Shown here one piece after another: positions 11,239 through 22,250 of a stretch of 64,000 bases of DNA; within the stretch, counting starts at the first letter, position 1; each line of letters opens with the position of its first letter. The DNA lies in contig CM038038.1 in the NCBI GenBank assembly GCA_021397845.1, positions 61,002,748 through 61,066,747 on the forward strand. The letters run 5' to 3'. The position numbers were made by a program, and so were the translations under genes. The DNA comes from Areca catechu (Eukaryota > Streptophyta > Magnoliopsida > Arecales > Arecaceae). A model generated the notes under the pieces. That model worked only from the letters and a program-made list of their open reading frames with translations, made no database searches and was not told the DNA's origin.

Positions 11239-11275
11239 ACTCGATAGGGTTGAGTTACTCCTATCCCGGGAGAAT
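11239..11275 (+). promoter_or_regulatory. A1 hairpin and polypurine tract
   Basis: ACTCGATAGGGTTGAGT (11239-11255) forms a stem with two G-T pairings. It is followed by the purine run CGGGAGAA just before the 3' LTR at 11276. The polypurine tract primes plus-strand DNA synthesis. The adjacent hairpin recurs in the other chromoviruses here. Confidence 0.65.
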
Positions 11276-12907
11276 TGGTGCGAGCACCAGACTCAGAAGA
11301 AGACTTCAGGGCTCCATCTGGATCTCTGATTGACCTTGCCCGAAGAATTAGGGTTTTCTGGTTTTGTAATAAGGGTTGACTTGGTCAACTCAATTTTTTT
11401 GAGTCTGTATTTTCTTGCAATTTAAATTTTGTTGTGTCATGTTGACTCAGTACAAGTCCTAGTAAGTGGTCTAGGTCTTCTCCAGGGTGCCACATTTTCT
11501 CCCAAGCCCAAGCAAGTAGGCGCCACACTCCCAGCCACACGCAAGAGTCCAGGAGGCGCCACATCTCCATCCCAGTGTCTTGGTCCCCACACCCAAGGGA
11601 GCAAGAATTTTTCTTGAAGCCAAAATCAAGGAGGCTCCCCATATATACCTTAAAAGGCCAAGCTAAAGGAGGAAAGAGGCATTTCTTGGGGAGCACTTCA
11701 AGGGGGCGCCCAATCCATGCCTAAAAAGACCAAAGCAAAGTTTGGAAGAGCAATGACTTGGGGAGAGAGAAAAGGAGGTGTCCAAAAGAGTTGAGCCATG
11801 GAAGGAAAAAAAATTTTCTTGAAGAGCAAGGCTAGGAGGCGCCACCTACTTACCATTTGGAGCCACCAATCAACACTTATGGAAGCTCTTGGCCGGCCAT
11901 ATGAGAAGGATTTGATTCTACAAGCCTAATTTGAAGATCCATCCTATTAGTCCCACATGGGGAGATGTAAAACCCTGACCTCTTGTAAAGACCTATAAAA
12001 TAAACCCCTCTTGTAAGTTTTAAAAGAACAACTGATGAATGAATTCAAATTTTGTGTGAGCAACTTTATGTTTCTCTCTTCCACACTTGCATCCAGGTGT
12101 TGATCTCCATGAAGGAGTAAATCTAGGTTCCCCAGGAGCCTTGAAGAGGTGTGAGATCTCCAACCCCAAAACCCTAGGTTAGCTACTTCACTTCCAAACC
12201 CTAGCCGCCCATCATTCTCCTCATTCCACCAAACCCTAGCCTATCCCATCTCTCATGGCCCCTCTCTCCAAGTAGTGGCCGACAACCAGCATCTAGGTCC
12301 AATTCGGCTGCTTCGAATACAGAGCAAATCCCAGAGGAAGCCAGATCAGCATCCAGGAGAATCATGACTTCAGCAACATCAACTTTCAAGTTCTTCTATC
12401 TGGTAAATCCTTCCTTGAGTATCTGGTTCCATAAATTGTTCTTCTTCTTTCCCAGATCTTGAGTTCAGGAGAAGCCAACTCTGCCAAAGGACCAGTATTG
12501 GAGGATCCATTATGAAGATACCTGAATCCGGGGATCCAACAATCTGCTCAAGAGAGTCCTTCCACTAAACTCTGTGAAGATCATTGCCTGGTCTATAACC
12601 CTTCTCTTCTCTTTACTTCTGTCCTGTTGAAAGTTCAGAGCGAAACCCTAGGTCTGGGAGTTTCTCAACCTCCAGCAATCCTTTACTTCTGAACTACTCT
12701 AATAAACTAGTTTCTTTAAATTGTGCTTTCAATTATTACATAGTTTCTTTCAATTTAGTTTAACTTTCCTTTGAGTCAAAGCTGACTTCTGAAAATATTA
12801 AAAAAAAAAAAATAACAAAAAAAAGAATTAGTCTTAATTTACTTCCGCATCGCATCATCTCTTTTGTTCTGCATCATTTTTGGTTTCAGAGCATTCGCCC
12901 TGCATCA
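11276..12907 (+). repeat. A1 3' LTR
   Basis: It is 1632 bp, the same length as the 5' LTR, with scattered point differences. It starts TGGTGCGAGCACC, ends CTGCATCA, and is followed by the target duplication TTAAC. Confidence 0.95.
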
Positions 12908-12912
12908 TTAAC

Positions 12913-13631
12913 TCTTCTTTCGTAGTGGACTTGAAGGCAATTACTTTCTTCTTCTTATCATTGTCCATGATCTTTTATTTCAAGGAGAGCTCATAAGTCA
13001 TTAATGAGCCCAAAAGCTGTTCGAGAGGAAGTGTGTTGACATCTTTTGCTTCTTCTATGGCGGTGACTTTTATATCCCTTGAAGCCGGAAGAGACCTGAG
13101 GAGTTTATTCATAAGTTCACCATTAGAAATAACCTTACCTAAACTTCTTATACCATTTACAATATTAGAGAATCTAGTGTATATTTCACTAATAAATTTA
13201 GAAGGTTCCATTCTAAACATTTCATAGGTGTGAATAAGCATGTTCACTTTGGTAGTCTTCACTTGATGTGTACCCTCATGGGTAACTTCAAGCATGTCCC
13301 ATATTTCCTTGACGAAAAGATAATTTGAAATTCTATTGAATTCAGCAGGATCAAGTGCACAAAATAATAAGTTCATAGCTTTAGCATTAATTTTAGCTTG
13401 CTTAATGTCATTCTCATCCCAATCTTCTTCAAGTTTAGGAGTGATAATGCCATTAACAAAGTGAGTGGGCTGATGAGCCCCTTTAACTATAATTTTTTAT
13501 ATATTATAATCAATAGCTTGTAAATAAATGCACATGTATGTCTTCTAATATGTGTAATTTATGCCATTAAACAATGGGGGACGGTTAGAGGCTTGCACTT
13601 CTACAACACCCATACCGATTGGGGCTGCCAT
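12913..13631 (-). pseudogene. Copia-L gag, 5' part (UBN2-type)
   Basis: The start codon is at 13631-13629 (MAAPIGMGVVEVQ). The frame then shows the copia gag pattern NRPPLFNGINY, with a stop where a Trp is expected. The longest clean stretch (13376-12975) contains EIWDMLEVTHEGT and LRSLPASRDIKVTAIEEAKD, typical of the UBN2 gag domain. A stop follows at 12977-12975. The frame then runs into KSTTKEEL at 12913, the A1 insertion point, and resumes in phase at 5799. This confirms that the two halves were one gene. Confidence 0.85.
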
Positions 13632-13675
13632 GATCTTTCACTCAAGATCGTTGGACCTACAAGTAGAGTACCGGT

Positions 13676-13687
13676 GCTTTGATACCA
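13676..13687 (-). promoter_or_regulatory. Copia-L primer binding site
   Basis: On the minus strand it reads TGGTATCAAAGC, complementary to the 3' end of initiator Met tRNA apart from one A. It lies 2 bases inside the LTR end at 13690. Confidence 0.85.
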
Positions 13688-13689
13688 CT

Positions 13690-14844
13690 TGTTGCATAGA
13701 AATGGAGCCTAAGAGGGGGTGAATTGGGTCATTGAAAAATTAAAACAATTATGTGCTGGCCTTGAAGTGTTTGTGAAACAAAATGATTAGCTCTAAGAGA
13801 TATGCAACGGATAACAGCAAATTAAATTCAAATAACAAAGAGCAAGTAGGAAAGAGAGCAATCACACACAAACATAATGTTTTATAATGGTTCGGTACAC
13901 ACCAAGCACCTACGTCCACTCCCCAAGCTTCCTCTTGGGAATTTAACTATAATCTCTTTAAGATTACAACTGACCTGTTTTCTAAGGCTCACAAGTCAAA
14001 ACCTAAGTTGATTCTATCACCTAGGCTCACCAACAACCTTTACAACTTGTTTTGTCTTCGGGATCACAAGTCAAACCCTAATTTGTTTTATCCTTTGGCT
14101 CACCAACAACCTTTACAACCTAGTTTCAAAAATATTGAAACCTAGGTCAACAAAGCAAGAACAAAAATATGATAAAGAGCATAATAAAAGCTCCTAGAAA
14201 GAGCTGAAATGAAGATCATTGAAGCTCTCTTGATTGCTTGAGTTGACTTCTGAAATCAACTTGAATGCATAATTATGGCCAAGCACTTGAAACCTTAACA
14301 ACTCAAAAATGAAAGGTTTTTGAAAGGGAATCTCTTTAAACACACTCTTCTTGTCTTTTCAAATGATTAGAGTTTGTCTCATGTAAATTCACTTTTACTT
14401 CTTGACTTTATGAGATTTGGTGAGTGTTAAATACCTCAAATCCACTGAAAAGATCATTGAAGACCGTTAGAATTTGAAAAATAGTCTTTTGGAACCGTTT
14501 GGAAGCAAGTCTGAAATTCTAAAAAACTAGTCATTAGACCTTGAGTCGACCTCATGAGTCGACACTTGATCCATGAGTCGACCTCATGAGTCGACACTCG
14601 ATGCAGAATCCAAAAGACTTGAAGTTTTGTCCCAGAAATATTCTCAAGTGATGAGTTGACCTCATGAGTCGACACTTGGTGCGTGAGTCGACCTCATGAG
14701 TTGACACCTGGGCGTGCCAGTTTAGATTTTCATGCCAGTCTTCTAAAACTCTAAATTTTTCTTCATGAGGTGACCTTGTGAGTCGACACTTGTTTCTATC
14801 CCATCCAAAAAATATGCCAACCTTGAATTCCTTAAGAATTGATC
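13690..14844 (-). repeat. Copia-L 5' LTR, truncated
   Basis: In the + direction the LTR edge reads TGTTGCATAG, so the minus-strand LTR ends in CA next to the primer site. The LTR should end in its own TG further right, but the sequence switches at 14845 to the body of a C2-type LTR. It contains a cluster of imperfect palindromic repeats at 14541-14792. No coding potential is seen. Confidence 0.75.
14541..14792. repeat. Cluster of short palindromic repeats in copia-L LTR
   Basis: The motif TGAGTCGACCTCATGAG followed by TCGACA occurs about five times with one or two changes and irregular spacing. Each unit is largely self-complementary around CTCATGAG. It looks like a regulatory repeat of the LTR or its RNA. 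This is inference only. Confidence 0.6.
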
Positions 14845-15943
14845 TGGAGTCGTTGGATTCATAGGAACTCAGGGACCTGTAAATGACCTGTCAGGGGTTA
14901 GAAAACTCACAAAGGAACAAGAAAACAAAGAAAAAATAGCAAGGGAAGGCTTCTTTTGGAGTGGGCATCCAGGGATCTGAGAGGCTTGTTGGCAGCAGGA
15001 AGATGATTGCAGCACTGGAAAGAAAAACTCTAACAAACTCCTTTATGCACACAGCAGGGTATCACACAACTCAATAGAAGAACTCAAGGTTTTTTTATTC
15101 ATCAAAAATTAGGTTTCATACAAGAGGCTAGGGTCCCTTAAATAGACCCTTAACCTTGGGCTCCAAGTAATGGTACATAAGTCTTTACATAAGAATCCTT
15201 TTCCCTCTCAAACCCTAGCTAGAAAATAAGAAAATTTTAGGTAGAAAAATCCCTGAAAATTTTCTTGACTTGGTCAAGACTTCAAGGATGCCTAGGGGGG
15301 CGTGTTGGGCTTCTAGGAGCAGCAAAAGGCTGGCCCAAAGGGGCTCGGGTGCATGGGTTGGGCCTTTGGAAGCTGTGGTGGCCTGGTAGCCAGGTAGCAG
15401 GAATATTCCCTGGTATCTTGCTTCTTAGGGGCTTGGGCTTGGCACCTGGGCTTGATTTCTTTGGGCTAGGATGCAGATGGACCTCTGGAATCATGGATGC
15501 CCTTATCTATGAATATACTTTGGCATCTGGAAGGGAATCTGGGCATCTGGAGGGCATCTGCAAGAAATCAGGGTTTTCTGAATTTTCCTTCTGGAGTCTT
15601 CAAATCTTCAAGCTGGGTTGGACTTGTGCTATACTTCCATGTCTTCAATCTAGTTTGACTTGGTCTTCACTTGTATGATATAGTCTTGAGTCTTCAGTAT
15701 GCTTGGACAGGACTCAAAAAAAATAAAATTAGCTCAACATGAGCTGACTAGCATTGGACTGAACTAGCTCAACATGAGCTGACTATTACATAACTGAAAT
15801 AACAACTAAAAATACTCAAATAACAACTAAAATGGACTCAGATGAGCTAAGCCCTTATTATAGATGGACTCATAAATTATTGATCAATTTACAGAGGGTT
15901 GAAAAGCCTCTATCTTATTCTGGCGGCTCAGGTGTCCCCACCA
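14845..15943 (-). repeat. C2 3' LTR, truncated
   Basis: It matches the right-hand LTR from about 19764 to 20863. It ends (on + strand) GTGTCCCCACCA at 15943. It contains two AGCTCAACATGAGCT palindromes at about 15731-15782. Confidence 0.85.
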
Positions 15944-16540
15944 ATTCTGCCGGGGTGGGAGGAACTCGACCCTGTCGAGTGAAGGTCAGACTGGCTCACA
16001 TATCTCTCGAGAAGGTCTGGGTTGAGGCGTTGCAAGTCCTCTTGAGAAATCCATGAATCATTCGACTCTGGCCGGCCTTGCCATCGGACCAGGAAGCGTT
16101 GATAGTCATGGCCCTGGGTTGTGATGGCTTGATCGTCCATGATACGCTCGATCTGTTCTCCTCTCTCAGGCCAAATTTGTTTGTGGACACTCTAGGTTAG
16201 GGTCACTCATAATGAAAAGGAATAGGTCCAAAGGCCTCACTAGGTATCGCTGCCAGTTCCCTATACTCAACTAGGTCCGTAATATTGAAGGTAGAACTAA
16301 TGCCCAAATCCGAAGGCAATTCTAACACCTAGGCATTTGATCCAACCTTCTCTATCACTTTAAAAGGTCTGGCTCTGCGAGCATGAAACTTCTTTTAGGC
16401 CTAAGCCTAACCAAGATAGAATCCACTACATCAAATTCTTTGACCCTTCTTCGGGAATTAGCCAGTTGTTTTAAGATTAGTGCGGGTGGTGAACATGCTA
16501 GGCACATGCAGACTTCTAACAAATGATGCATAGGACTCAT
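15928..16540 (-). pseudogene. C2 integrase C-terminus and chromodomain remnant
   Basis: The segments SRRRVKEFDVVDSILVRLRP (about 16390-16470) and MDDQAITTQGHDYQRFLVRW, continuing QGRPESNDSWISQEDL (16140-16020), are readable in different minus-strand frames. They are the module before the chromodomain and the chromodomain itself. Frameshifts make it non-functional. Confidence 0.75.
15964..15980 (-). promoter_or_regulatory. C2 3' hairpin next to polypurine tract
   Basis: ACTCGACCCTGTCGAGT is a perfect 7-bp stem with a 3-base loop. It sits about 20 bases from the LTR, with the purine-rich stretch between them. Confidence 0.65.
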
Positions 16541-16610
16541 ACTGACACCTAACAGACTCGACTATGCATTCCTATCGAAGGAAATTTTATTGAACTTTTT
16601 GGATCTAAAC

Positions 16611-18476
16611 CTAATAGATTATAGGTTCTCTAGGTTTGATCCTAGCTTGATATGCACATGAAAATTTATAGTGAACTCCTAGCAAATTCCAAAGAGTATG
16701 CCAGAAGTAAGATGCAAACCTAACATTCGTGATGATTGCATGCAGTATGCTAATCTCAGCTAAATGCAATCTAATGATCCTAGAAATGCTGGAGGTGTTA
16801 GGAAAGGGCAGAAAATAGGAAGTGGGTTCAGAATTAGTTTGGTAAGGTAAAGAAAAAGGTTCATGGTTAGTTGGATAAAGTAGGATAAAAGACGGGGTGT
16901 CATGAACTAATCCTATACTAATGAGGTTAACCTTACAAGGTTGAGCTATATCTACAGGGTTTGCATAATGGAAGGATGGGTCGCCAATTTCGGGGAAGAG
17001 GTCCTTAATGGGAACTATAGGAGGGGACTCATCTTGAAGTTATTGATTCAAAGAGATAAGGTCCTTAATAAATTCTTCTGGTTCTTGTATTTTAGGACTA
17101 GACTCTATAATTTGGCTCTCCTCTATGGTTTCCTCAGGTAAGGCTCTAGCAGCAGTACCTAGGTTCTCTTCCTCTATTTGTTCTTCCACTATAGCTTTTG
17201 GTTGGATGTGGTCAAGGTCAATTAGCTCTGGATTGGTTTCTACCTGGGTATCTACTGGGTCAGCTAATTCTAGGTCATCTAAAGGTGTCTCCTCTTCTCC
17301 CTCATACTCATCCACTAGGCTCACATCAGCTTCATACACTTCCGTATTAATGTAAGCCTTGCAAATCTCAGGAATGGTTGGAGAAGGTCGGCTAGCAGGA
17401 AATTGGTTAGGTTCTTGTCTCTGATTATGGGTACTACTCCTAGTAGGTTCAGGTTATATAAGAGGTAGTGGCTCACAATTAGGTTCATATTTAGGGATAC
17501 TAATCCTATGGGGTTCAAGTTGACTAAGGGAAGAATGACTAGTACTAGGCTGATACTTAGGGTTTATGGGTTCTCTAGGCTCATAGGACAAGGGTGCAGA
17601 TCTATGGGCCATAGGATTATAGGATCTGGGGTCATATGATTTTGGGTCAGCTCTATGATCAGGTTCTAAGGATGGATCAAGGTATGAGGTCCTCCTAAGG
17701 TTGGGCTCTCTATATGGGTCAGGATATTGGGTCCTCCTAGGATTGGACTCTCTATATGGGTCAGAATACTGGGTTCTCCTAGGGTTGGACTCCCTATATG
17801 GATCAGAATATTGGGTTCTCCTAGGGTTGGACTCCCTATATGGGTCAGAATATTGGGTGTTGGGTCTACTAGGCTCATAGGGTGTGGGTGCATAGGATCT
17901 ATGATCATGGGATCTAGAGTCATAGGATCTAGGTTCATAGGTTATGGATTCATAGGTTCTAGGTTCATAGGATTTGGAGTCATCAAATCTATAGGTTGAG
18001 GGTATACTAGGCTTATAGGGAGAGGGTAAATAGAATCTATCTTCCTGGTCTATAAAATCCTGATTGGGTCTTCTAGGACTAACCTTAGGGATTGGGTCAT
18101 GATGATGGGCTCTCCTAGGTTCGACCTCTTGGTATGGGTCAGGGTCTGGGGTCCTCCTAGGCTGAGGGTTATAGTATGGGTCAGGATGAGGGGCTCTCCT
18201 AGGTTCGACCTCAGGGTATGGATTAGGGTTTGGGGTCCTCCTAGGTTGAGGGGAATTAGGATTTGGCTCAGACTGTGACCCATGGTTTTTTTCTGGGGTC
18301 CCTACCCGGACTTTTAACTGATCAAACCTATTGGCAAGATGGTCAATTCTATTATTGGTTTGAATATGAGACTGAGTTAACTGGGTCATCTGGGTAGTTA
18401 TCTGGGTAGCCATCTGGGCCATTTGATCAGCTAGGGCTTTTATTTGAGATTGTAAATTTTTCATGGATTTAGACAT
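16611..18476 (-). pseudogene. C2 ORF1: Tyr/Arg-rich repeat protein with dead integrase tail
   Basis: One frame of 622 codons from ATG at 18476 to TAG at 16613-16611 is broken only by stops at about 17456 and 17042. Residues 1-60 are a Gln/Met-rich probable coiled coil. Residues 70-145 hold two 28-residue Pro/Arg repeats (RRTPNPNPYPEVEPRRAP type) as in C1. Residues 150-260 are Tyr/Arg/Ser-rich, with repeats of TQYSDPYRESNPRR. An acidic LVDEYEGEE tract follows at about 385. The tail SYFLPFPNTSSISR continues with RFASYFWHTLWNLLG, matching A1-A3. The gag core seen in C1 is not found. The function is unknown. Confidence 0.75.
17690..17860 (-). repeat. 42-bp coding tandem repeat in C2 ORF1
   Basis: Three nearly identical units and one or two diverged units encode TQYSDPYRESNPRR. 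The 42-bp period preserves the frame. Confidence 0.8.
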
Positions 18477-18615
18477 TTGTGAAGGAGGTGGGTGATATGA
18501 AACTCATGATCTAGTGCTCATGCAAGACTCGATCAGACCGACTATAGTTGACTAGACCTAGAGTCCAAACTAGATGCTCAATCAGGGTGGCAAACTAGCC
18601 TATAGTAACCCTATA

Positions 18616-18750
18616 CTCAGCCAGGCAGGTGTAAGGGGAGTGTTAGGTCCTTGATTGCCAATCCTAGACACCAATCAAAGATTTGCCAGGTAGGCAGACC
18701 AGCACACAAGCCCTTCGGGATTGAATCCCTAAACCACCATTCAAGACACC
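18616..18750 (-). ncRNA. C2 structured 5' leader
   Basis: This is the minus-strand counterpart of the A1 leader: ATTGGTGTCTAGGATTGG and GCCTGGCTGAG are present in the same order and spacing. The CCAAT arm of the second hairpin is mutated. Confidence 0.55.
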
Positions 18751-19392
18751 AAGCACAAGGAACACACAGGTTAGTCTTGACATAGTGATCTAACACTTAG
18801 CCCGGACCCGACCAGTTGGTGTCCCTAGCCCACTAGGGCAAATTAAGTCTAATTAATTTTAGGTTAAGGCTTGGGACCGAATGCAAGGATGTGGTTTTGG
18901 GCTAAGGAGAGGTGATCAAATCCTCCTCTCATCTGATATAGCAAGAGTGCCCTTAAAAGTAAATTATGCAATGATGGCAGGCAGATGAGGATGCAAATTA
19001 GGGTTTAGATATTTTTATTTGGTATTTTAGGAGAATATGTATTTTTTTTTGTTTGGTATTTTTTTAAATAGAAGAAAACTTGTAAATCATGGCCTAATAT
19101 GCTGGAAATATACTAAAATTGAAAAATATGCAAAAATTGCTAAACAAAAACCTAAAACTTCCAAACTTGTCTTGCTGAAAAAAAACAAAGTCGAGAATTT
19201 GCAGGCTGTATTTCGGCTTGAAGAAAATTCACAGTCTGAAATAAAATCTGAAAAATTATGAAAATTACTTTGAATTATGATAAATCCAGAAAAATAATTT
19301 TCAAAATTTTTGGAGTTTTTAACAGGGATAAATAATTAAAATAACATAGCATATACAGACTGAAAAATTGCAGAAAACAAGCCCTAATCTAA

Positions 19393-19404
19393 GCTCTGAT
19401 ACCA
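19393..19404 (-). promoter_or_regulatory. C2 primer binding site
   Basis: On the minus strand it reads TGGTATCAGAGC, exact to initiator Met tRNA, 2 bases from the LTR. Confidence 0.9.
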
Positions 19405-19406
19405 AA

Positions 19407-20863
19407 TGATGGGGGACTAATATGCATGCAATTTTTTTTGTATGTTTTACATGTTGAGTTAGGTGATTAATTCCCGAATTTTAGATCAAAATTTTCTGTA
19501 GATAATTTTGTATGAATTTTTGAAGATCAGCATGCAGATTAGGACTAGAAAAGTAGCAAAGAAGGACCGCCGGGGTTGAGAAGCCTCGGTTAGGGCAAGT
19601 TCTCCTACAATAAAACTACTGGAGGTAGAGCGATGTATCTGACAATGTCTGTGAAGATTGCAGCGAAGGGGTCTCTCGTTCCTCGATGGATGCGGCCTGG
19701 AAAACCGAGCCAAAGACCCGCGGATATCCAGCTTTCTGCTCGGTGATCCGATTGAGGCTTGGCTGGAGTCGTTGGATTCGTAGGAACTCAGGGACCTGTA
19801 AACGACCTGTCACGGGTTAGAAAACTCACAAAGGAATAAGAAAACAAAGGAAAAATAGCAAGAGAAGGCTTCTTTTGGAGTGGGCGTCCAGGGATCTGAG
19901 AGGCTTGTTGGCAGCAGGAAGATGATTGCAGCACTGGGAAGAAAAACTCTCTCAAACCCCTTTATGCACACAGCAGGGTATCACACAACTCAATAGAAGA
20001 ACTCAAGGTTTTTTTATTCATCAAAAATTAGGTTTCATACAAGAGGCTAGGGTCCCTTAAATAGACCCTTAACCTTGGGCTCCAAGTAAGGGTACATAAG
20101 TCTTTACATAAGAATCCTTTTCCCTCTCAAACCATAGCTAGAAAATAAGGAAATATTTGGTAGAAAAATCCCTAAAAGTATTCTTGACTTGGTCAAGACT
20201 CCAAGGACACCTAGGGGGGCGTGTTGGGCTTCTAGGAGCAGAAAAAGGCTGGCCCAAAGGGGCCCGGGTGCATGGGTTTGGGCCTCTGGAAGCTGGGGTG
20301 GCCTGGTAGCTAGGTAGCAGGAATATTCCCTGGTATCTTGCTCTTAGGGGCTTGGGCTTGGTACCTGGGCTTGATTTCTTTGGGCTAGGATGCAGATGGA
20401 CCTCTAGAATCATGGATGCCCTTATCTATGAATATACTTTGGCATCTGGAAGGGAAATCTGGGCATCTGGAGGGCATCTGCAAGAAATCAGGGTTTTCTG
20501 AATTTTCCTCCTGGGGTCTTCAAATCTTCAAGCTGGGTTGGACTTGTGCTATACTTCCATGTCTTCAATTTAGTTGGACTTGGTCTTCACTTGTATGATA
20601 TAGTCTTGAGTCTTCAGTATGCTTGGACAGGACTCAAAAAAAATAAAATTAGCTCAACATGAGCTGACTAGCATTGGACTGAACTAGCTCAACATGAGCT
20701 GACTAGTACAGAACTGAAATAACAACTAAAAATACTCAAATAACAACTAAAATAGACTCAGATGAGCTAAGCCCTTATTACAGATGGACTCATAAATTAT
20801 TTATCAATTTACAGAGGGTTGAAAAGCCTCTATCTTATTCTGGTGCCTCAGGTGTCCCCACCA
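19407..20863 (-). repeat. C2 5' LTR
   Basis: On the + strand it starts TGATGGGGGACTAAT and ends GTCCCCACCA (1457 bp). It resembles both C1 LTRs throughout, including the AGCTCAACATGAGCT palindromes near 20650-20705. Confidence 0.9.
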
Positions 20864-22250
20864 GGATTTGTGCATGAATCCATTTGATCATTCTTCATAA
20901 AGTCCAAAAAAATTATTTTGATGATGTTCCAAGGTGAAAAAATTAATCAACCATAAGAAACTTCTTGCTCTCAAAATTTTAAACTTGTTACCTTTTTGTT
21001 AGAGAAATTGATGTACCCAAGGCCTTAAATTTATACTCCAATCGAAACATTAGTTCAAACATGTACTCAGCATTTTATTATTCATCAAAATTAAGGAGCC
21101 AAAGCCTACAACTCCAGTATGGAGGGCATCTTAGGGATTGAGAAGGGGTTATGGTGGCTAGGTTTTGGTGGAGGGGAGGGCTGTTGGTAGCTAGGGTTTG
21201 CATACAAGAACAAAGAAAGTAAAATGGGTCTCATACCCACTCCTATTCAAGGCACAAATAACACATAATAGTCTTAATTAGATTTCATGAAAGTAGTTAA
21301 AGTTTACAAAAGGGGTGGGGTGGGTATTTATAGATTCACCCAGGTCCCTGGACTCTAATACAGATTGGGAATACATGACTTGAGGGCCAAAAAACTTTGG
21401 TGGACTTGGTCAACTGCAAGCTTTCTTCTTGGGCGGGGTGCCAACTGGATGGATCTTGGACTGGGGCGCCAATCATGAGAACCTAGGGGGTGCCAAGGGC
21501 CTGGAATGGGGGCGCCTTCTCTTGATGGGCCAGGGCACTGATGGGCTTGAGGGGGTGCTGATGAATGTGGACTTGGCAGGGTGCTAGACTAGGGAGGGTG
21601 CCTATTGGAAGGGGCGCCCACTTTTGGGCTTGGTGGCATGAAAAGGTACCATTACTATGGCACCTTGCTGGGGAAGGCCTGGTGATGGGGGACAAGACTA
21701 GGAGGATCGTTGGAGAGCTGAGAAGTCTTCTAGGATTATGGTCAAGAAGGGGATAACTAGGGCCTCACACCCAACGATATTCCGAAGAACAAAGGAAAAC
21801 TAGGACCTCATGCCACTCGATGCTCGAAAGCGAAGGAATAGGGTCTCACACCTCTCGACACTCGAAAGTGAAGGCATAGGGTCTCACACCCCTCGACGCC
21901 CAAAGGCGAAGGAAAATGAGCCTCACACCCACTCTTTTATGGAGGCTGAAGAATCACTCTTCTAAAAGTTCATCTTTATTCACATCTTCCGAATACAAGA
22001 GGGGGTGCTTTTATATAGGCTTACACAACTTAGGAGCCAAGTAAGGGTATATATGAAATTTTCTAGGAATCCTAAACCCTCTCAAACTAATAATCATAAC
22101 ATACTTCAAACTAATAATCCAAATCTAAAACAAACTTGAAATTAAAATAGTTTCAAACTAATCAATACATCTAGATTAAAAAATTAAGATCAATAAAATA
22201 TAATTTGAATGCATCAAGATGTGTGCCAAAAAAGGTGGATCCATGTTGAG
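20864..22250. other. Unassigned LTR-like debris
   Basis: No coding domain is seen. The stretch 20864-21060 may be the rest of the copia-L LTR beyond the C2 insertion, which I cannot prove. 21060-22100 looks like a minus-strand LTR of another family: it has G-rich 'ggggcgcc' text similar in style to A LTRs and a 38-bp tandem repeat. No terminal motifs or target duplication could be assigned. Confidence 0.4.
21759..21930. repeat. 38-bp tandem repeat
   Basis: Three units of 38 bp (21802, 21840, 21878) follow a longer diverged unit at 21759. The consensus opens AGGGTCTCACACCCCTCGAC. A partial unit follows at 21916. The units are adjacent, without spacers. Confidence 0.8.

Larger units (their letters stand above)
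5800..12907 (+). mobile_element. A1: non-autonomous chromovirus (Ty3/gypsy) with TSD TTAAC
   Basis: The element is 7108 bp and its two LTRs are exactly 1632 bp each. The 5-bp duplication TTAAC flanks it (5795-5799 and 12908-12912), so both ends are original. The internal region has a primer site, a structured leader, one long gag-derived frame, a remnant of the integrase C-terminus with chromodomain, and a hairpin next to the polypurine tract. Protease, reverse transcriptase and RNase H are absent, so it would need proteins from another element. It sits in the gag gene of copia-L. Confidence 0.95.
1797..14844 (-). mobile_element. Copia-L: decayed Ty1/copia retrotransposon, minus strand, split by A1
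   Basis: Reading leftwards from 14844, the order is a partial 5' LTR, a primer site, gag (13631-12913), the foreign insertion A1 (5800-12907), the rest of gag (5799 to about 4990), protease, GAG-pre-integrase, integrase, and reverse transcriptase with RNase H. This protease-integrase-RT order is the copia order. The 3' LTR is missing: homology ends at 1797 inside RNase H. The far end of the 5' LTR is also lost at 14844, where a truncated C2 LTR begins. All genes carry stops or frameshifts, so it is inactive. The lineage could be SIRE-like or Tork-like because of the long coiled-coil gag region, but I cannot decide. Confidence 0.85.
14845..20863 (-). mobile_element. C2: non-autonomous chromovirus-like element, minus strand, 3' LTR truncated
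   Basis: The complete 5' LTR is on the right (19407-20863). The 3' LTR on the left (14845-15943) lacks about the last 360 bases and joins copia-L LTR sequence directly. Between them are a primer site, the structured leader, one long frame, an integrase C-terminus and chromodomain remnant, and the hairpin/polypurine module. The LTR is closely related to that of the full-length C1. No RT region is present. The left truncation means no target duplication can be checked. Confidence 0.85.

Noticed and set aside
17727..17999. + strand Gly/Ile/Arg repeat frame
   Set aside because: Shadow of the 42-bp repeat that codes on the minus strand in C2 ORF1.
21759..21930. 38-bp repeats as a possible CRISPR or gene-coding repeat
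   Set aside because: Units are adjacent with no spacers and have stops in all useful frames.
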